Source: Chitinophaga hostae
GTDB lineage: Bacteria; Bacteroidota; Bacteroidia; Chitinophagales; Chitinophagaceae
Reading direction: 5' to 3'
NCBI RefSeq assembly: GCF_018224885.1
Contig: NZ_JAGTXB010000002.1
Coordinates: forward strand, 310,001 to 374,000
DNA length: 64,000 bases
Below, piece by piece: positions 7,566 to 16,373 of this stretch. The notes beneath the pieces were generated by a model. That model made no database searches. It was not told the origin of the DNA and saw nothing but the letters and a program-made list of their open reading frames with translations. The position numbers were made by a program, and so were the translations under genes. Numbering within the stretch: the first letter of the stretch is position 1; each line of letters begins with the position of its first letter.

Positions 7566-8948
7566 CTAATGCATAAACTCCTTAATATCCTCCATGATCC
7601 TTTTGGCAATATTATCTGCCGTGGTTTCATTCTGGCTTTCAGCGTAAATGCGGATAATAGGCTCAGTATTGGAAGTACGGAGATGTACCCAATCCTTGTC
7701 GAACTCTATTTTCAGACCATCTTCTGTATTTAAAGGCTGGTTCTTATACTTCACCTTAATTTTTTCGAAAATGGTTTTTACATCTACTCCTTTGTCCAGC
7801 TCTATTTTATTTTTAGAGATGAAATAGTCAGGATAGCTGTTCCGCAATGCTTTGATGCTTTTTTTGCTGTGTGCCAGGTGGCTCAGGAAAAGTCCGATGC
7901 CAATCAGGGCGTCGCGGCCATAATGCAGGTCCGGAACAATGATACCGCCATTACCTTCTCCGCCGATCACCGCCTGCGTATCTTTCATTTTCTTTACCAC
8001 ATTCACTTCACCTACCGCAGAAGGGGTGTATTGTCCGCCATGCTTCAGGGTTACATCCTTCAGCGCCTGGGTCGACGACATATTGGAAACGGTATTACCT
8101 TTTCTTTTGCCTAATACATAGTCTGCCACTGCTACCAGGGTGTATTCTTCACCAAACATGCTGCCGTCTTCGCAAACAAAGCACAAACGATCCACATCAG
8201 GATCTACCGCGATGCCCAGGTCTGCATTGGACTTGTTTACTTCGTTGGAGAGCGCAGTCAGGTTTTCAGCCAGCGGTTCAGGGTTATGACTGAATTTGCC
8301 GTTTACTTCCCCAAACAGTACTTCTACTTCTTCCACACCCAATGCTTTCAGCAGGGGCGGAACAAATAAAGCGCCGGTAGAATTTACCGCATCCACCACT
8401 ATTTTGAAGTTGCGGGCTTTAATAGCAGGTACGTCTACCAGCGGGTAGTTTACCACCAGGTCTACATGTTTTTGCAGGTAAGAATCATCTACGGTATAGG
8501 AACCCAGTTTATTCACATCCGCGAAATTGAAGTCTTCGCGTTCTGCAATGTCCAGCAGCTGGGTGCCGTCATCGCCGGAAATAAACTCGCCTTTGCTGTT
8601 CAGCAGTTTCAGCGCATTCCATTCTCTCGGATTATGGCTGGCAGTGAGAATAATACCGCCTGCAGCATTTTCCATGGTTACGGCCAGTTCTACGGTAGGG
8701 GTGGTAGATAAACCGAGGTCTACTACATCAAAACCCAGTCCGTTCAGGGTGGATACCACGAGGTTTTTCACCATTTCGCCGGAAATACGGCCATCACGGC
8801 CTATTACCACCTTACGGTTCTCTGTTTCACGGCTCAGCCAGGTGCCGTAAGCCGCTGTGAATTTTACCACATCTAATGGAGAAAGTCCCTCGCCGGGCTT
8901 ACCGCCTATGGTTCCGCGTATGCCGGATATCGATTTGATCAGTGCCAC
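7566..8948 (-). CDS. glmM: Phosphoglucosamine mutase
   Basis: A 460-residue alpha-D-phosphohexomutase that interconverts glucosamine-6-phosphate and glucosamine-1-phosphate on the path to UDP-GlcNAc. It has the phosphoserine loop TASHNPREWNALK with Ser104, the Mg-binding loop DPDVDR (about residue 250), the sugar-binding GGEGNGG and the C-terminal phosphate-binding RTSNTEPIIRIYAE. N-terminal ISGIRGTIGG is also typical. Bacteroidota enzymes with this GxxGGxxGEGLSP start are generally annotated GlmM, but a phosphomannomutase or phosphoglucomutase activity cannot be excluded from sequence alone. The gene is isolated. A TATATTTG element on the minus strand (58... no, at 8972-8979) lies just upstream, without a clear -33 partner. 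Confidence 0.88.
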   Translation of the reverse strand: MALIKSISGIRGTIGGKPGEGLSPLDVVKFTAAYGTWLSRETENRKVVIGRDGRISGEMVKNLVVSTLNGLGFDVVDLGLSTTPTVELAVTMENAAGGIILTASHNPREWNALKLLNSKGEFISGDDGTQLLDIAEREDFNFADVNKLGSYTVDDSYLQKHVDLVVNYPLVDVPAIKARNFKIVVDAVNSTGALFVPPLLKALGVEEVEVLFGEVNGKFSHNPEPLAENLTALSNEVNKSNADLGIAVDPDVDRLCFVCEDGSMFGEEYTLVAVADYVLGKRKGNTVSNMSSTQALKDVTLKHGGQYTPSAVGEVNVVKKMKDTQAVIGGEGNGGIIVPDLHYGRDALIGIGLFLSHLAHSKKSIKALRNSYPDYFISKNKIELDKGVDVKTIFEKIKVKYKNQPLNTEDGLKIEFDKDWVHLRTSNTEPIIRIYAESQNETTADNIAKRIMEDIKEFMH

Positions 8949-9029
8949 AAGATTCTGTTTTTAAAGGAAGGCAAATATAAAAAAATCCATTCCAGAAATC
9001 CTAATTATGAATAGATGACGAAAAAACCA

Positions 9030-9141
9030 AAAGCGGAAAGCAGAAAGCCAAAAGCTACTGAAGCGGGTTAAGAACGCCAATAATAGTCATTCCGCTTTAC
9101 GGCTCCGCTTCGGTAGCTTTTGGCTTTCTGCTTTCCGCTTT
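9030..9141. repeat. 37-bp inverted repeat built from 7-bp units
   Basis: Arms 9030-9066 and 9105-9141 are complementary with a single mismatch, around a 38-nt loop. The left arm reads as heptads AAGCGGA, AAGCAGA, AAGCCAA, AAGCTAC (9031-9058). It sits between divergent glmM and the LTA-synthase-like gene, so it cannot be a terminator for a convergent pair. It resembles the other palindromic and heptad repeats in this window. Confidence 0.7.
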
Positions 9142-9195
9142 AAGCTTTTTCAATATCTTTGCAGCTACGCTTTTAAAAAAACGGCTATACGTTAC

Positions 9196-11214
9196 ATGCA
9201 ATACTCGTGGAAGAATATACCCCGGTATATTCGTTATGTGTTTGTTCAAACGCTTTACCTCTTCCTGTTGATGGTGATGTTCAGGGCGATATTTTACCTG
9301 TTTTTCTTCAAAACCACCATCACCGACCATGCATCAATAGCGAAAGCCTGGAACCTGGGCGTAAGATTTGACCTGCGACTTGCCCTTTACGGGATGATCC
9401 CCATTCTCCTGCTGGCCCTGATCACCCGCAATAATTTTTTTGTTTCAAAGCCTATACGCAGGTTTAACTTTATATATTTCTTTATTGTATACTTACTGCT
9501 CACACTGCTCTATATTCTCGACCTCGGTCATTACGATTACCTGGGGCAGCGCCTCGACCCTTCTGTGCTAAGGTTCCTGGCCAAAGGAGAGCGGGCCGAC
9601 AATGCCCGCATGGTATGGCAAAGCTACCCGGTAGTAAGGGGCGCCCTGGGCATTTTTATATTCATGTTCCTCGTTTACCGCCTGCAAAAAGCTACCTGGA
9701 AAAGATTTGCGGCCCAGCCCCTCATCTATTTGCGTAACTGGCCGTTTACGGGCTATGTAACAGGGCTGGTACTGCTCTTTGCCGCCGGCATCTATGGTAA
9801 TATCGCCTATTTTCCGCTCCGCTGGAGCCAGGCCATGTTTACCCGCGATAATGGCGTAACCAGCCTCGGACTTAATCCTATCCTCTACTTCGTTTCCAAC
9901 TTCTCGGTAAAAGGCGACACCTTCAGCCCGGAAGCCACCAGGAAATATTATCCCTATATAGCGGATTACCTGAAAGTAGACAGCGCCAGCGTGAGCCAGC
10001 TGAATTATGTGCGTACTATCGCCGGCGACGCTGCCAAACCCCGGCTGAATGTAATATTGGTCATGCTGGAATCTACCGGGGCGGCGGTTACAAGTATGTA
10101 TGGAAACCCCATGCAGGCTACGCCAAATATGAAAAGACTGGCAGACAGCGGTATTCTCTTTAAAAACTTTTATGTGCCGGCTATCAGCACCGCCAAAACA
10201 GTTTTTGGCGTGCATACCGGTTTACCGGATATTACCGCGGTGAAAACCGCCAGCCGTCATCCTAAAATGCTGGATCAACGCATTGTGATGGACCAGTTCA
10301 AAGGGTATGATAAGCTGTACCTGCTGGGTGGAAATACCAACTGGGCCAACATCCGCGCAGTGTTTACCAATAACGTGGAAGGAGTGCGTATTTACGAGGA
10401 AGGCATGTATACATCGGCCAAAGCCGATGTATGGGGCATTTCCGATTATGACCTGATCACCGAAGCCAGCGGCATCTTTAAGGAAGACAACAACAAAAAA
10501 CAACCTTTTGTCGCTTTCCTGCAGTTAGCCGATAATCATCCGCCATATACCACCACCAGCGGGGCCGGAGATTTTAAAAAGCTCACAGAGAAAGATATTG
10601 ACATGGCGAAGTTCAAAAAATCGGGCTTCGTGTCAATAGACCAGTTTAATGCGTTGCGCTATGAAGATTATAACGTAGGGCATATCATTGATATGGCCCG
10701 CAAAGACGGGTATCTTGATAATACCCTTTTTGTATTCTTTGGCGATCATAACTGTGTGCTCAATCCGTATAGCTTTATGCCGCTGCCGGAATATGAGCTG
10801 GCTACCGGCGGGGTGCATGTAACCGCATTCATGTACAGTCCCAAACACCTGGCGCCACAGGTGATCAGCACACCGGGAAGCTTGCTGGATGTATATCCTA
10901 CCATGGCAAAACTGGTGGGCATGCCATACAGGAATTATACATTGGGCGTAGACCTGTTCGACAGCACCCGGGTAAATAATAAGTATGTTTTTATGACATA
11001 CCTGCGTAACCAGATGCCTTTTTATGCAACGATAGGCGACCGTTACCTGTATGAAATTAACCTGGTCACAGATGCAACGGCGCTGTACGACCTGAAAGGC
11101 GATCCGCTGAAAAATATCCGTGCAGAACAGGCGGATACAGCAAAAAGCCTCGATAATTTAACACGCGGCTTTTACGAAAGCACCCGATATTTGATGTTTA
11201 ACAATAAGAAATAG
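9196..11214 (+). CDS. LTA synthase-like membrane sulfatase/phosphoglycerol transferase
   Basis: A 672-residue alkaline-phosphatase-superfamily enzyme with about five N-terminal transmembrane helices (residues 10-215) and a periplasmic sulfatase domain (about 280-640). The metal and nucleophile signatures are VILVMLESTGA, the Thr block STAKTVFGVHTGLP (nucleophile probably Thr335), and FVFFGDHN near the C-terminus. Relatives transfer phosphoglycerol or phosphoethanolamine from phospholipid to glycan or lipid acceptors. Gram-negative members are not making true lipoteichoic acid. A TATCTTTG -7 element lies at 9154-9161. It is probably the first gene of a run with a methyltransferase, a PAP2 phosphatase, a ZIP transporter and a HlyC-type protein. 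Confidence 0.88.
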   Translation: MQYSWKNIPRYIRYVFVQTLYLFLLMVMFRAIFYLFFFKTTITDHASIAKAWNLGVRFDLRLALYGMIPILLLALITRNNFFVSKPIRRFNFIYFFIVYLLLTLLYILDLGHYDYLGQRLDPSVLRFLAKGERADNARMVWQSYPVVRGALGIFIFMFLVYRLQKATWKRFAAQPLIYLRNWPFTGYVTGLVLLFAAGIYGNIAYFPLRWSQAMFTRDNGVTSLGLNPILYFVSNFSVKGDTFSPEATRKYYPYIADYLKVDSASVSQLNYVRTIAGDAAKPRLNVILVMLESTGAAVTSMYGNPMQATPNMKRLADSGILFKNFYVPAISTAKTVFGVHTGLPDITAVKTASRHPKMLDQRIVMDQFKGYDKLYLLGGNTNWANIRAVFTNNVEGVRIYEEGMYTSAKADVWGISDYDLITEASGIFKEDNNKKQPFVAFLQLADNHPPYTTTSGAGDFKKLTEKDIDMAKFKKSGFVSIDQFNALRYEDYNVGHIIDMARKDGYLDNTLFVFFGDHNCVLNPYSFMPLPEYELATGGVHVTAFMYSPKHLAPQVISTPGSLLDVYPTMAKLVGMPYRNYTLGVDLFDSTRVNNKYVFMTYLRNQMPFYATIGDRYLYEINLVTDATALYDLKGDPLKNIRAEQADTAKSLDNLTRGFYESTRYLMFNNKK

Positions 11215-11291
11215 TGCTGATGGCGGTCTGTATGTAAACTATCACACCGGTTTACATCATCCCACTGCATTGCCTAACAGCTCATCGCTTT

Positions 11292-12035
11292 ATGGAACTA
11301 GATAAACTGTGGTTTAAAGATTGGTTTAATTCTCCCTACTATCATCTGTTGTACGACAACCGTGATGAACGGGAGGCAGCGGCCTTTATTGATAAATTGC
11401 TGGCCTACCTGCAACCGGCTGCCGGTGCGGAAATGCTGGATGTAGCCTGTGGAATGGGACGACATGCCAAATACCTGGCAGATAAAGGCTATTATGTAAC
11501 AGGGATCGACCTTTCCATAGAAAGCATTAATGCCGCCAAGCAACTGGAAAATGATCACCTGAGCTTTTTTCAGCATGATATGCGACTACCATTCCGGGTA
11601 AATTACTTTGATATTGTCGTTAATTTTTTCACCAGTTTCGGCTATTTTGAATCGCAACGCGACAACGACAATGCCCTGCGTACATTGAAAAATGCGCTGA
11701 AGCCCGGTGGGAAACTGGTACTTGATTATTTAAACAGTAATTACGTAGCCTCACACCTGGTACATGACGAAGTGAAAGAAAAAGACAACGTGGTATTTGA
11801 TATCCGCCGGGAACTGAAAGCGCATAAATTTATAAAGCAGATCAGTATTCTCGATAAGGAGAAAATGCGGCGCGCTTCCTATACCGAAAGCGTGAATGCC
11901 TTTACCAGGCAGGATTTTGAGGCCATGTTTGCAAAACAGGGACTGAAAATAAGGGAGATATTCGGCGACTATCACTTTAACAGCTATGATGAGCAGCGTT
12001 CGCCACGCCTGATCATCGTTGCTACAAAATTATAG
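11292..12035 (+). CDS. Class I SAM-dependent methyltransferase
   Basis: A 247-residue Rossmann methyltransferase. Motif I is MLDVACGMGRHAKYLA (about residues 49-64) followed by GYYVTGIDLS with the acidic ribose-binding residue. Motif II/III appear as DIVVNFFTSFGYF and LKPGGKLVLDYLN. It lacks any substrate-specific domain, so the acceptor is unknown. The C-terminus has EIFGDYHFNSYDEQRSPRLIIVA, common in unassigned Bacteroidota methyltransferases. It lies 77 bp after the phosphoglycerol transferase and 2 bp before the PAP2 gene, which suggests cotranscription with envelope lipid genes. Confidence 0.88.
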   Translation: MELDKLWFKDWFNSPYYHLLYDNRDEREAAAFIDKLLAYLQPAAGAEMLDVACGMGRHAKYLADKGYYVTGIDLSIESINAAKQLENDHLSFFQHDMRLPFRVNYFDIVVNFFTSFGYFESQRDNDNALRTLKNALKPGGKLVLDYLNSNYVASHLVHDEVKEKDNVVFDIRRELKAHKFIKQISILDKEKMRRASYTESVNAFTRQDFEAMFAKQGLKIREIFGDYHFNSYDEQRSPRLIIVATKL

Positions 12036-12037
12036 CC

Positions 12038-12616
12038 ATGCTTGAATCGATATTACGTGAAGACCTCCGGTTATTTTTACACATAAACGGACAATGGCAT
12101 AACGCTTTACTGGATGTAATCCTGCCCTTCCTGCGGGAACCGTTTGTATGGGCGCCCCTGTATCTTTTCCTGGGTTTGTTTGTAACCATTAACTATGGCT
12201 GGAAAGGACTGTTCTGGATACTGTTCTTTTTGCTGTGCTTTGGCGTGGCAGACCAGAGCAGCCTGTTTTTGAAAAGTGCTGTTGGAAGAATACGGCCCTG
12301 CCGCGATCCCGTGGTATCGCACTATGCCCGTGTGCTGGTGGTGTATTGCCCCATGAGCGGAAGTTTCACCTCTAATCATGCGGCGAATCATTTTGCGCTG
12401 GCTACATTTTGTTTCATAACTTTAAAATCAGCTTTTCGCCGGTATACCTGGTTGTTCTTTGCATGGGCCGCTGTTATTGGCTATGCGCAGATATACGTAG
12501 GAGTACACTACCCGCTCGATGTAGCCGGTGGTGCTATACTGGGCATTTTAATCGGGCTGCTCAGCGGTAGTTTCTTTCAACGCCGTATAAGACTGGAGTC
12601 TGAACTCACATCATGA
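12038..12616 (+). CDS. PAP2-family membrane phosphatase
   Basis: A 192-residue, five- to six-helix integral membrane phosphatase. The three PAP2 motifs are recognisable: KSAVGRIRPC (motif 1, KxxxxxxRP), SFTSNHAAN (motif 2, with SNH in place of PSGH) and YAQIYVGVHYPLDVAGG (motif 3, ending HxxxD, with the usual Arg replaced by Gln). Such proteins hydrolyse phosphatidic acid, undecaprenyl diphosphate or phosphatidylglycerophosphate on the periplasmic face. The substituted motif residues are common in Bacteroidota members. It starts 2 bp after the methyltransferase stop, and its stop overlaps the ZIP start by 4 bp (ATGA), which shows an operon. Confidence 0.9.
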   Translation: MLESILREDLRLFLHINGQWHNALLDVILPFLREPFVWAPLYLFLGLFVTINYGWKGLFWILFFLLCFGVADQSSLFLKSAVGRIRPCRDPVVSHYARVLVVYCPMSGSFTSNHAANHFALATFCFITLKSAFRRYTWLFFAWAAVIGYAQIYVGVHYPLDVAGGAILGILIGLLSGSFFQRRIRLESELTS

Positions 12617-13344
12617 ACTGGAACTATCTGATATTAATACTGGCAGCTACGATTGCGGGTGGGATGATTCCCATGACAGTCAAGCGTATTCATGCCAATT
12701 TTTCGATTTACCTGCTCGCCTTTACCGGCGCCTTCTTGTTTGGTGTTATTATTATGCACCTCCTGCCGGAAGTATACCAGGAGCTGGGGCATCAGGCCGG
12801 CATCTATATAGCGGCGGGTTTCTTTTTACAGGTATTCCTGCAACAGCTGTCGCATGGAATGGAACACGGGCATACGCATGTACCGCAGGAACATCATCAT
12901 CATATTGCAGTAATGCCGCTGCTGCTGGGACTTTCCATCCATGCCTTTATGGAAGGGATCCCGCTCGGATTTAAATATGATGACCATTCAGCGCTGCCTT
13001 CACTGATGGTGGGGGTGGCCGCACACAAAATACCGGAAGCATTAACGCTGATCACCGTAATGATGCACGCGCATAAAAAGCGGGCGGAGCTCTGGCGGAT
13101 ACTGCTGGTATTTGCCCTGGTAACACCGCTGGCAGCCGTTCTTGCAGGATGGCTGGGTAATCGTTTTGAAATTGTTCAGCATTACCTTTTATACGTGGTA
13201 GCGCTGGTGGTAGGTGCATTTTTGCACATTTCCACTACCATTTTTTATGAAAGCGGCACCAAGCATCATGAACTCAGCCGGAAAAAGGTAATGGCCATAG
13301 CACTGGGGCTGCTTTTGGCATTTCTTACCATGATATTTGAATAA
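12613..13344 (+). CDS. ZIP-family divalent metal transporter
   Basis: A 243-residue ZIP permease with about seven to eight transmembrane helices. The metal-site helices carry LSIHAFMEGIPLG (TM4, His and Glu) and VAAHKIPEALTLI (TM5, HKIPE), the family hallmark. The loop between TM3 and TM4 is His-rich (HGMEHGHTHVPQEHHHH), consistent with zinc or iron binding. ZIP proteins bring Zn2+ or Fe2+ into the cytoplasm. The start overlaps the PAP2 stop by 4 bp. Metal specificity cannot be told from sequence, and no zinc-responsive operator is evident upstream of the run. Confidence 0.93.
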   Translation: MNWNYLILILAATIAGGMIPMTVKRIHANFSIYLLAFTGAFLFGVIIMHLLPEVYQELGHQAGIYIAAGFFLQVFLQQLSHGMEHGHTHVPQEHHHHIAVMPLLLGLSIHAFMEGIPLGFKYDDHSALPSLMVGVAAHKIPEALTLITVMMHAHKKRAELWRILLVFALVTPLAAVLAGWLGNRFEIVQHYLLYVVALVVGAFLHISTTIFYESGTKHHELSRKKVMAIALGLLLAFLTMIFE

Positions 13345-13367
13345 TTTTTTATTTTTAGGCTATATAT

Positions 13368-14657
13368 ATGGAAGTCGTCATTATCCTCATCCTTATTTTA
13401 TTGAATGGCCTGTTCTCGATGTCCGAGATAGCATTGGTCTCGGCCCGGAAGATCCGTTTGGAAAACCAGGCCAATAAAGGGGATGAAAAAGCAAAGGCCG
13501 CCTTGAAGCTGGCCAATAATCCGGACACTTTTCTTTCTACCGTGCAAATCGGTATAACCCTGATCGGTATTTTAACAGGTATTTACTCAGGCGAAAACAT
13601 CAAAACTGATGTGATGGCCTGGCTCAATACCTTTCCTGCAATACAGCCCTACAGCAGCGGGGTAGCTACTGCCATCATTGTAGTAACCATTACCTATTTT
13701 TCTATGGTGCTGGGTGAACTGGTACCTAAACGTATCGGGATGGCCAAACCGGAAGCCATTGCCAAAGTGATGGCAAAGCCTATGCAGGTGATTTCCTGGT
13801 TTACCTTTCCTTTTATCTGGCTGTTATCTGCCTCCACCACGGTACTGGTAAAATTATTCAATCTCAAATCCGGTGAGTCGCACGTAACGGAAGAAGAAAT
13901 AAAAGCCATTATCAACGAAGGCACCAGCTCGGGTGCTATCGAGGAAACAGAACAGGAAATTATTGAACGTGTATTTCACCTGGGCGACCGTAACATTACG
14001 TCGCTCATGACCTACCGCAATGATATTACCTGGCTCGATATCAATGAAGCCCCGGGCGAATACCAGGAAAAGATACTTGGCAGCCTGCATTCGGTATACC
14101 CTGTATGTGACGGGCAGATAGACAGTATCAAGGGACTGGTTACCATCAAAGACCTGTATACCGTGGCCGGAAAATTAGCGCCGCTGGCTGATATTATCCG
14201 CAAACCACTGTTTGTGCCGGAAAACAATACCGCCTACCAGGTACTCGAAAAGTTTAAGGAAACACACCTCCATGCAGCGTTTATAGTCGATGAATATGGT
14301 ACCTTCCTGGGAATGATCACCCTGAACGATATCCTGGAAGCTATTGTAGGCGATATGCCGGAAACTGCTGAAAGCGATGACTATGAGATGGTATTGCGGG
14401 AAGATGGCACCTGGCTGGTAGATGCGCAGATACCGTTTTATGATTTCCTGGAAGAGTTCGATAAGGAAGACTGGATGACTGAATTTGAGCAGGATTTTGA
14501 TACCCTGGCAGGGTTTATCCTGCACCACCTGGAACATATCCCGCAAACGGGGGAAAAATTCACCTGGCGCGATTTTACGTTCGAGATAGTGGACATGGAT
14601 GCACACCGGATCGATAAGGTACTGGTGACACCGCCAACGCAAACAACAGCCGAATAA
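13368..14657 (+). CDS. HlyC/CorC (CNNM)-type membrane protein with CBS pair
   Basis: A 429-residue protein with the domain order DUF21/CNNM membrane domain (residues 1-180, starting ILILLNGLFSMSEIALVSARK), a CBS pair (about 200-330, with ITSLMTYRNDITWLD and AAFIVDEYGTFLGMITLNDILEAIVG) and a C-terminal CorC_HlyC/transporter-associated domain (345-425, ending in FTFEIVDMDAHRIDKVLV). Family members act in Mg2+ or Co2+ efflux. Older annotations as hemolysin are misleading. It lies 23 bp after the ZIP gene and may close the operon, which would thus end with two metal-handling membrane proteins. Confidence 0.92.
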   Translation: MEVVIILILILLNGLFSMSEIALVSARKIRLENQANKGDEKAKAALKLANNPDTFLSTVQIGITLIGILTGIYSGENIKTDVMAWLNTFPAIQPYSSGVATAIIVVTITYFSMVLGELVPKRIGMAKPEAIAKVMAKPMQVISWFTFPFIWLLSASTTVLVKLFNLKSGESHVTEEEIKAIINEGTSSGAIEETEQEIIERVFHLGDRNITSLMTYRNDITWLDINEAPGEYQEKILGSLHSVYPVCDGQIDSIKGLVTIKDLYTVAGKLAPLADIIRKPLFVPENNTAYQVLEKFKETHLHAAFIVDEYGTFLGMITLNDILEAIVGDMPETAESDDYEMVLREDGTWLVDAQIPFYDFLEEFDKEDWMTEFEQDFDTLAGFILHHLEHIPQTGEKFTWRDFTFEIVDMDAHRIDKVLVTPPTQTTAE

Positions 14658-14732
14658 GCCTGATACCCCAGCAAAATCAGTAATAACCGCATGCGTAATT
14701 ACCCGTAATTCGTGGGAAGGGGTTGTTATTTA

Positions 14733-14763
14733 TTTGGATAAATCTAGCTTTATGCTAATTTTG
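14733..14763 (+). promoter_or_regulatory. Promoter of the aryl polyene/flexirubin operon
   Basis: TTTG at 14733-14736 and TAATTTTG at 14756-14763 are exactly 19 bp apart, an excellent match to the Bacteroidota sigma consensus. Transcription would start near 14770, about 35 nt before the ammonia-lyase ATG at 14805. I found no comparably good promoter in the next 26 kb, so it may drive much of the cluster. Confidence 0.7.
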
Positions 14764-14804
14764 AGCACTTTTTTACATATACAAATAATTTAATTTAAGA
14801 TAAA

Positions 14805-16340
14805 ATGGTTGCAATAGGAAGTAAGGCGCTGTCCCTGGATGAAGTGTACAGGGTCCTTTTGGGCGGAGAAGAGCTGACACTGGAAACAGCGGCTCTGCAG
14901 CAGGTGGAAGCTAGTTTTCTATTTCTTGAGAAATTTTCGGCAAAGAAGCTGATTTATGGTATCAACACCGGTTTCGGTCCTATGGCCCAATACCGCATTT
15001 CAGATGAAGATACTTTTCAGTTGCAGTATAACCTGATCCGCAGTCATAGCTCCGGAGCAGGTAACTGTATGTCGCCGTTACATACAAAAGCATTGATGAT
15101 AGCGCGCCTGAGCAGCTTTATGCAGGCCCATTCCGGCATTCACCCGGAGGTGGTACACCTGTTAAAGGACCTGATCAACAAAAACGTATATCCCTGTGTG
15201 TTTGAACACGGTGGTGTAGGCGCCAGCGGCGACCTGGTACAGCTGGCCCACCTGGCGCTGGTATTGATTGGCGAAGGAGAAGTATGGTATGAAGATAAAT
15301 TTCAGCCTGCGGCAGAAGTATTTGCCAGGTTAAACCTCAAGCCTATCGATATTCACGTAAGAGAAGGACTGGCCATTATAAACGGTACCTCCGCTATGAC
15401 AGGCGTAGGATTGGTAAATCTTATCGAAGCAAAAAAACTGCTGGGATGGTCGGTGGTGTTATCTGCCATGATCAACGAAATAGTGGAAGCTTTTGATGAT
15501 CACCTCTCTGCCGAACTAAATGCCGTGAAAAAGCATGAAGGACAGCAGCAGATTGCCGCTAAAATGCGGGAAATCCTGAAAGGCAGTAAAATGGTCCGCC
15601 ATCGTCCGGATCATCTCTATAAAGAGCTGGAAGAAGAAATTTTTAAAGATAAAGTACAGGAATACTATTCACTGCGCTGCGTACCACAGATCCTGGGCCC
15701 CGTATATGATACGCTGGCACAGGCAGAAAAACTGGTGGTACAGGAACTCAATTCCGTGAGCGATAACCCGGTAGTGGATCACCACCTGGAAAACGTTTTC
15801 CATGGCGGAAACTTCCATGGCGATTATGTTTCACTGGAAATGGACAAAATTAAAATTTCTATTACCAAACTGTCGATGCTCGCAGAAAGACAATTAAACT
15901 ACCTGCTGAACGAAAAACTGAACCATAAATTCCCGCCGTTTATGAACCTCGGCAAACTTGGCTTCAATTTTGGCATGCAGGGCGTTCAGTTTACAGCTAC
16001 ATCTACCGTTGCTGAAAACCAGACATTGTCATTCCCGATGTATGTACACAGTATTCCAAATAACAACGATAACCAGGATATTGTGAGCATGGGTTGTAAC
16101 GCTGCTATCATGACCAGCAAAGTCATAGAGAATACCTTCCAGGTATTGGCGATACAGTTAATGACCATGTTGCAGGCGGTAGATTATCTGAATTGCCAGG
16201 ATCGCCTGGCTGGTTTCTCGCACAAAGTGTACGAGGAAGTGAGAGCAATATTTCCTAAATTTATTGAAGACAGTCCTCGTTACAAAGACCTTCAGAAAAT
16301 TAAGGAATACCTGCTGAAAAATATGCCGGTGCAGTTCTAA
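14805..16340 (+). CDS. Aromatic amino acid ammonia-lyase (HAL/TAL family), flexirubin starter-unit enzyme
   Basis: A 511-residue MIO-dependent lyase. The Ala140-Ser141-Gly142 triad in GGVGASGDLVQLAHLAL cyclises to the MIO cofactor. The family blocks YGINTGFGPMAQY, RSHSSGAG, GLAIINGTSAMTG, SDNPVV, FHGGNFHGDYVSLEMD and SIPNNNDNQDIVSMG are all present. From memory the sequence is much closer to the Flavobacterium johnsoniae tyrosine ammonia-lyase than to true histidine ammonia-lyases, and no hut genes are nearby. Its role is therefore most likely deamination of tyrosine to p-coumarate, the aryl starter of flexirubin-type polyenes. The substrate has not been proven; a histidine or phenylalanine activity remains possible. 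It is the first gene after the cluster promoter. Confidence 0.88.
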   Translation: MVAIGSKALSLDEVYRVLLGGEELTLETAALQQVEASFLFLEKFSAKKLIYGINTGFGPMAQYRISDEDTFQLQYNLIRSHSSGAGNCMSPLHTKALMIARLSSFMQAHSGIHPEVVHLLKDLINKNVYPCVFEHGGVGASGDLVQLAHLALVLIGEGEVWYEDKFQPAAEVFARLNLKPIDIHVREGLAIINGTSAMTGVGLVNLIEAKKLLGWSVVLSAMINEIVEAFDDHLSAELNAVKKHEGQQQIAAKMREILKGSKMVRHRPDHLYKELEEEIFKDKVQEYYSLRCVPQILGPVYDTLAQAEKLVVQELNSVSDNPVVDHHLENVFHGGNFHGDYVSLEMDKIKISITKLSMLAERQLNYLLNEKLNHKFPPFMNLGKLGFNFGMQGVQFTATSTVAENQTLSFPMYVHSIPNNNDNQDIVSMGCNAAIMTSKVIENTFQVLAIQLMTMLQAVDYLNCQDRLAGFSHKVYEEVRAIFPKFIEDSPRYKDLQKIKEYLLKNMPVQF

Positions 16341-16373
16341 CAGCCGTTATTTGTAATCCGAAATTTGTAATTC

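Noticed and set aside
12038..12616. PAP2 protein judged inactive because motif 2 is SNH rather than SGH
   Set aside because: The key His residues and RP of motif 1 remain, and such variation is seen in the family, so inactivity is not supported.
14805..16340. Annotation as hutH histidine ammonia-lyase in a histidine-degradation locus
   Set aside because: No hutU, hutI or hutG nearby; the gene opens a polyene cluster and resembles tyrosine ammonia-lyase of Flavobacterium.
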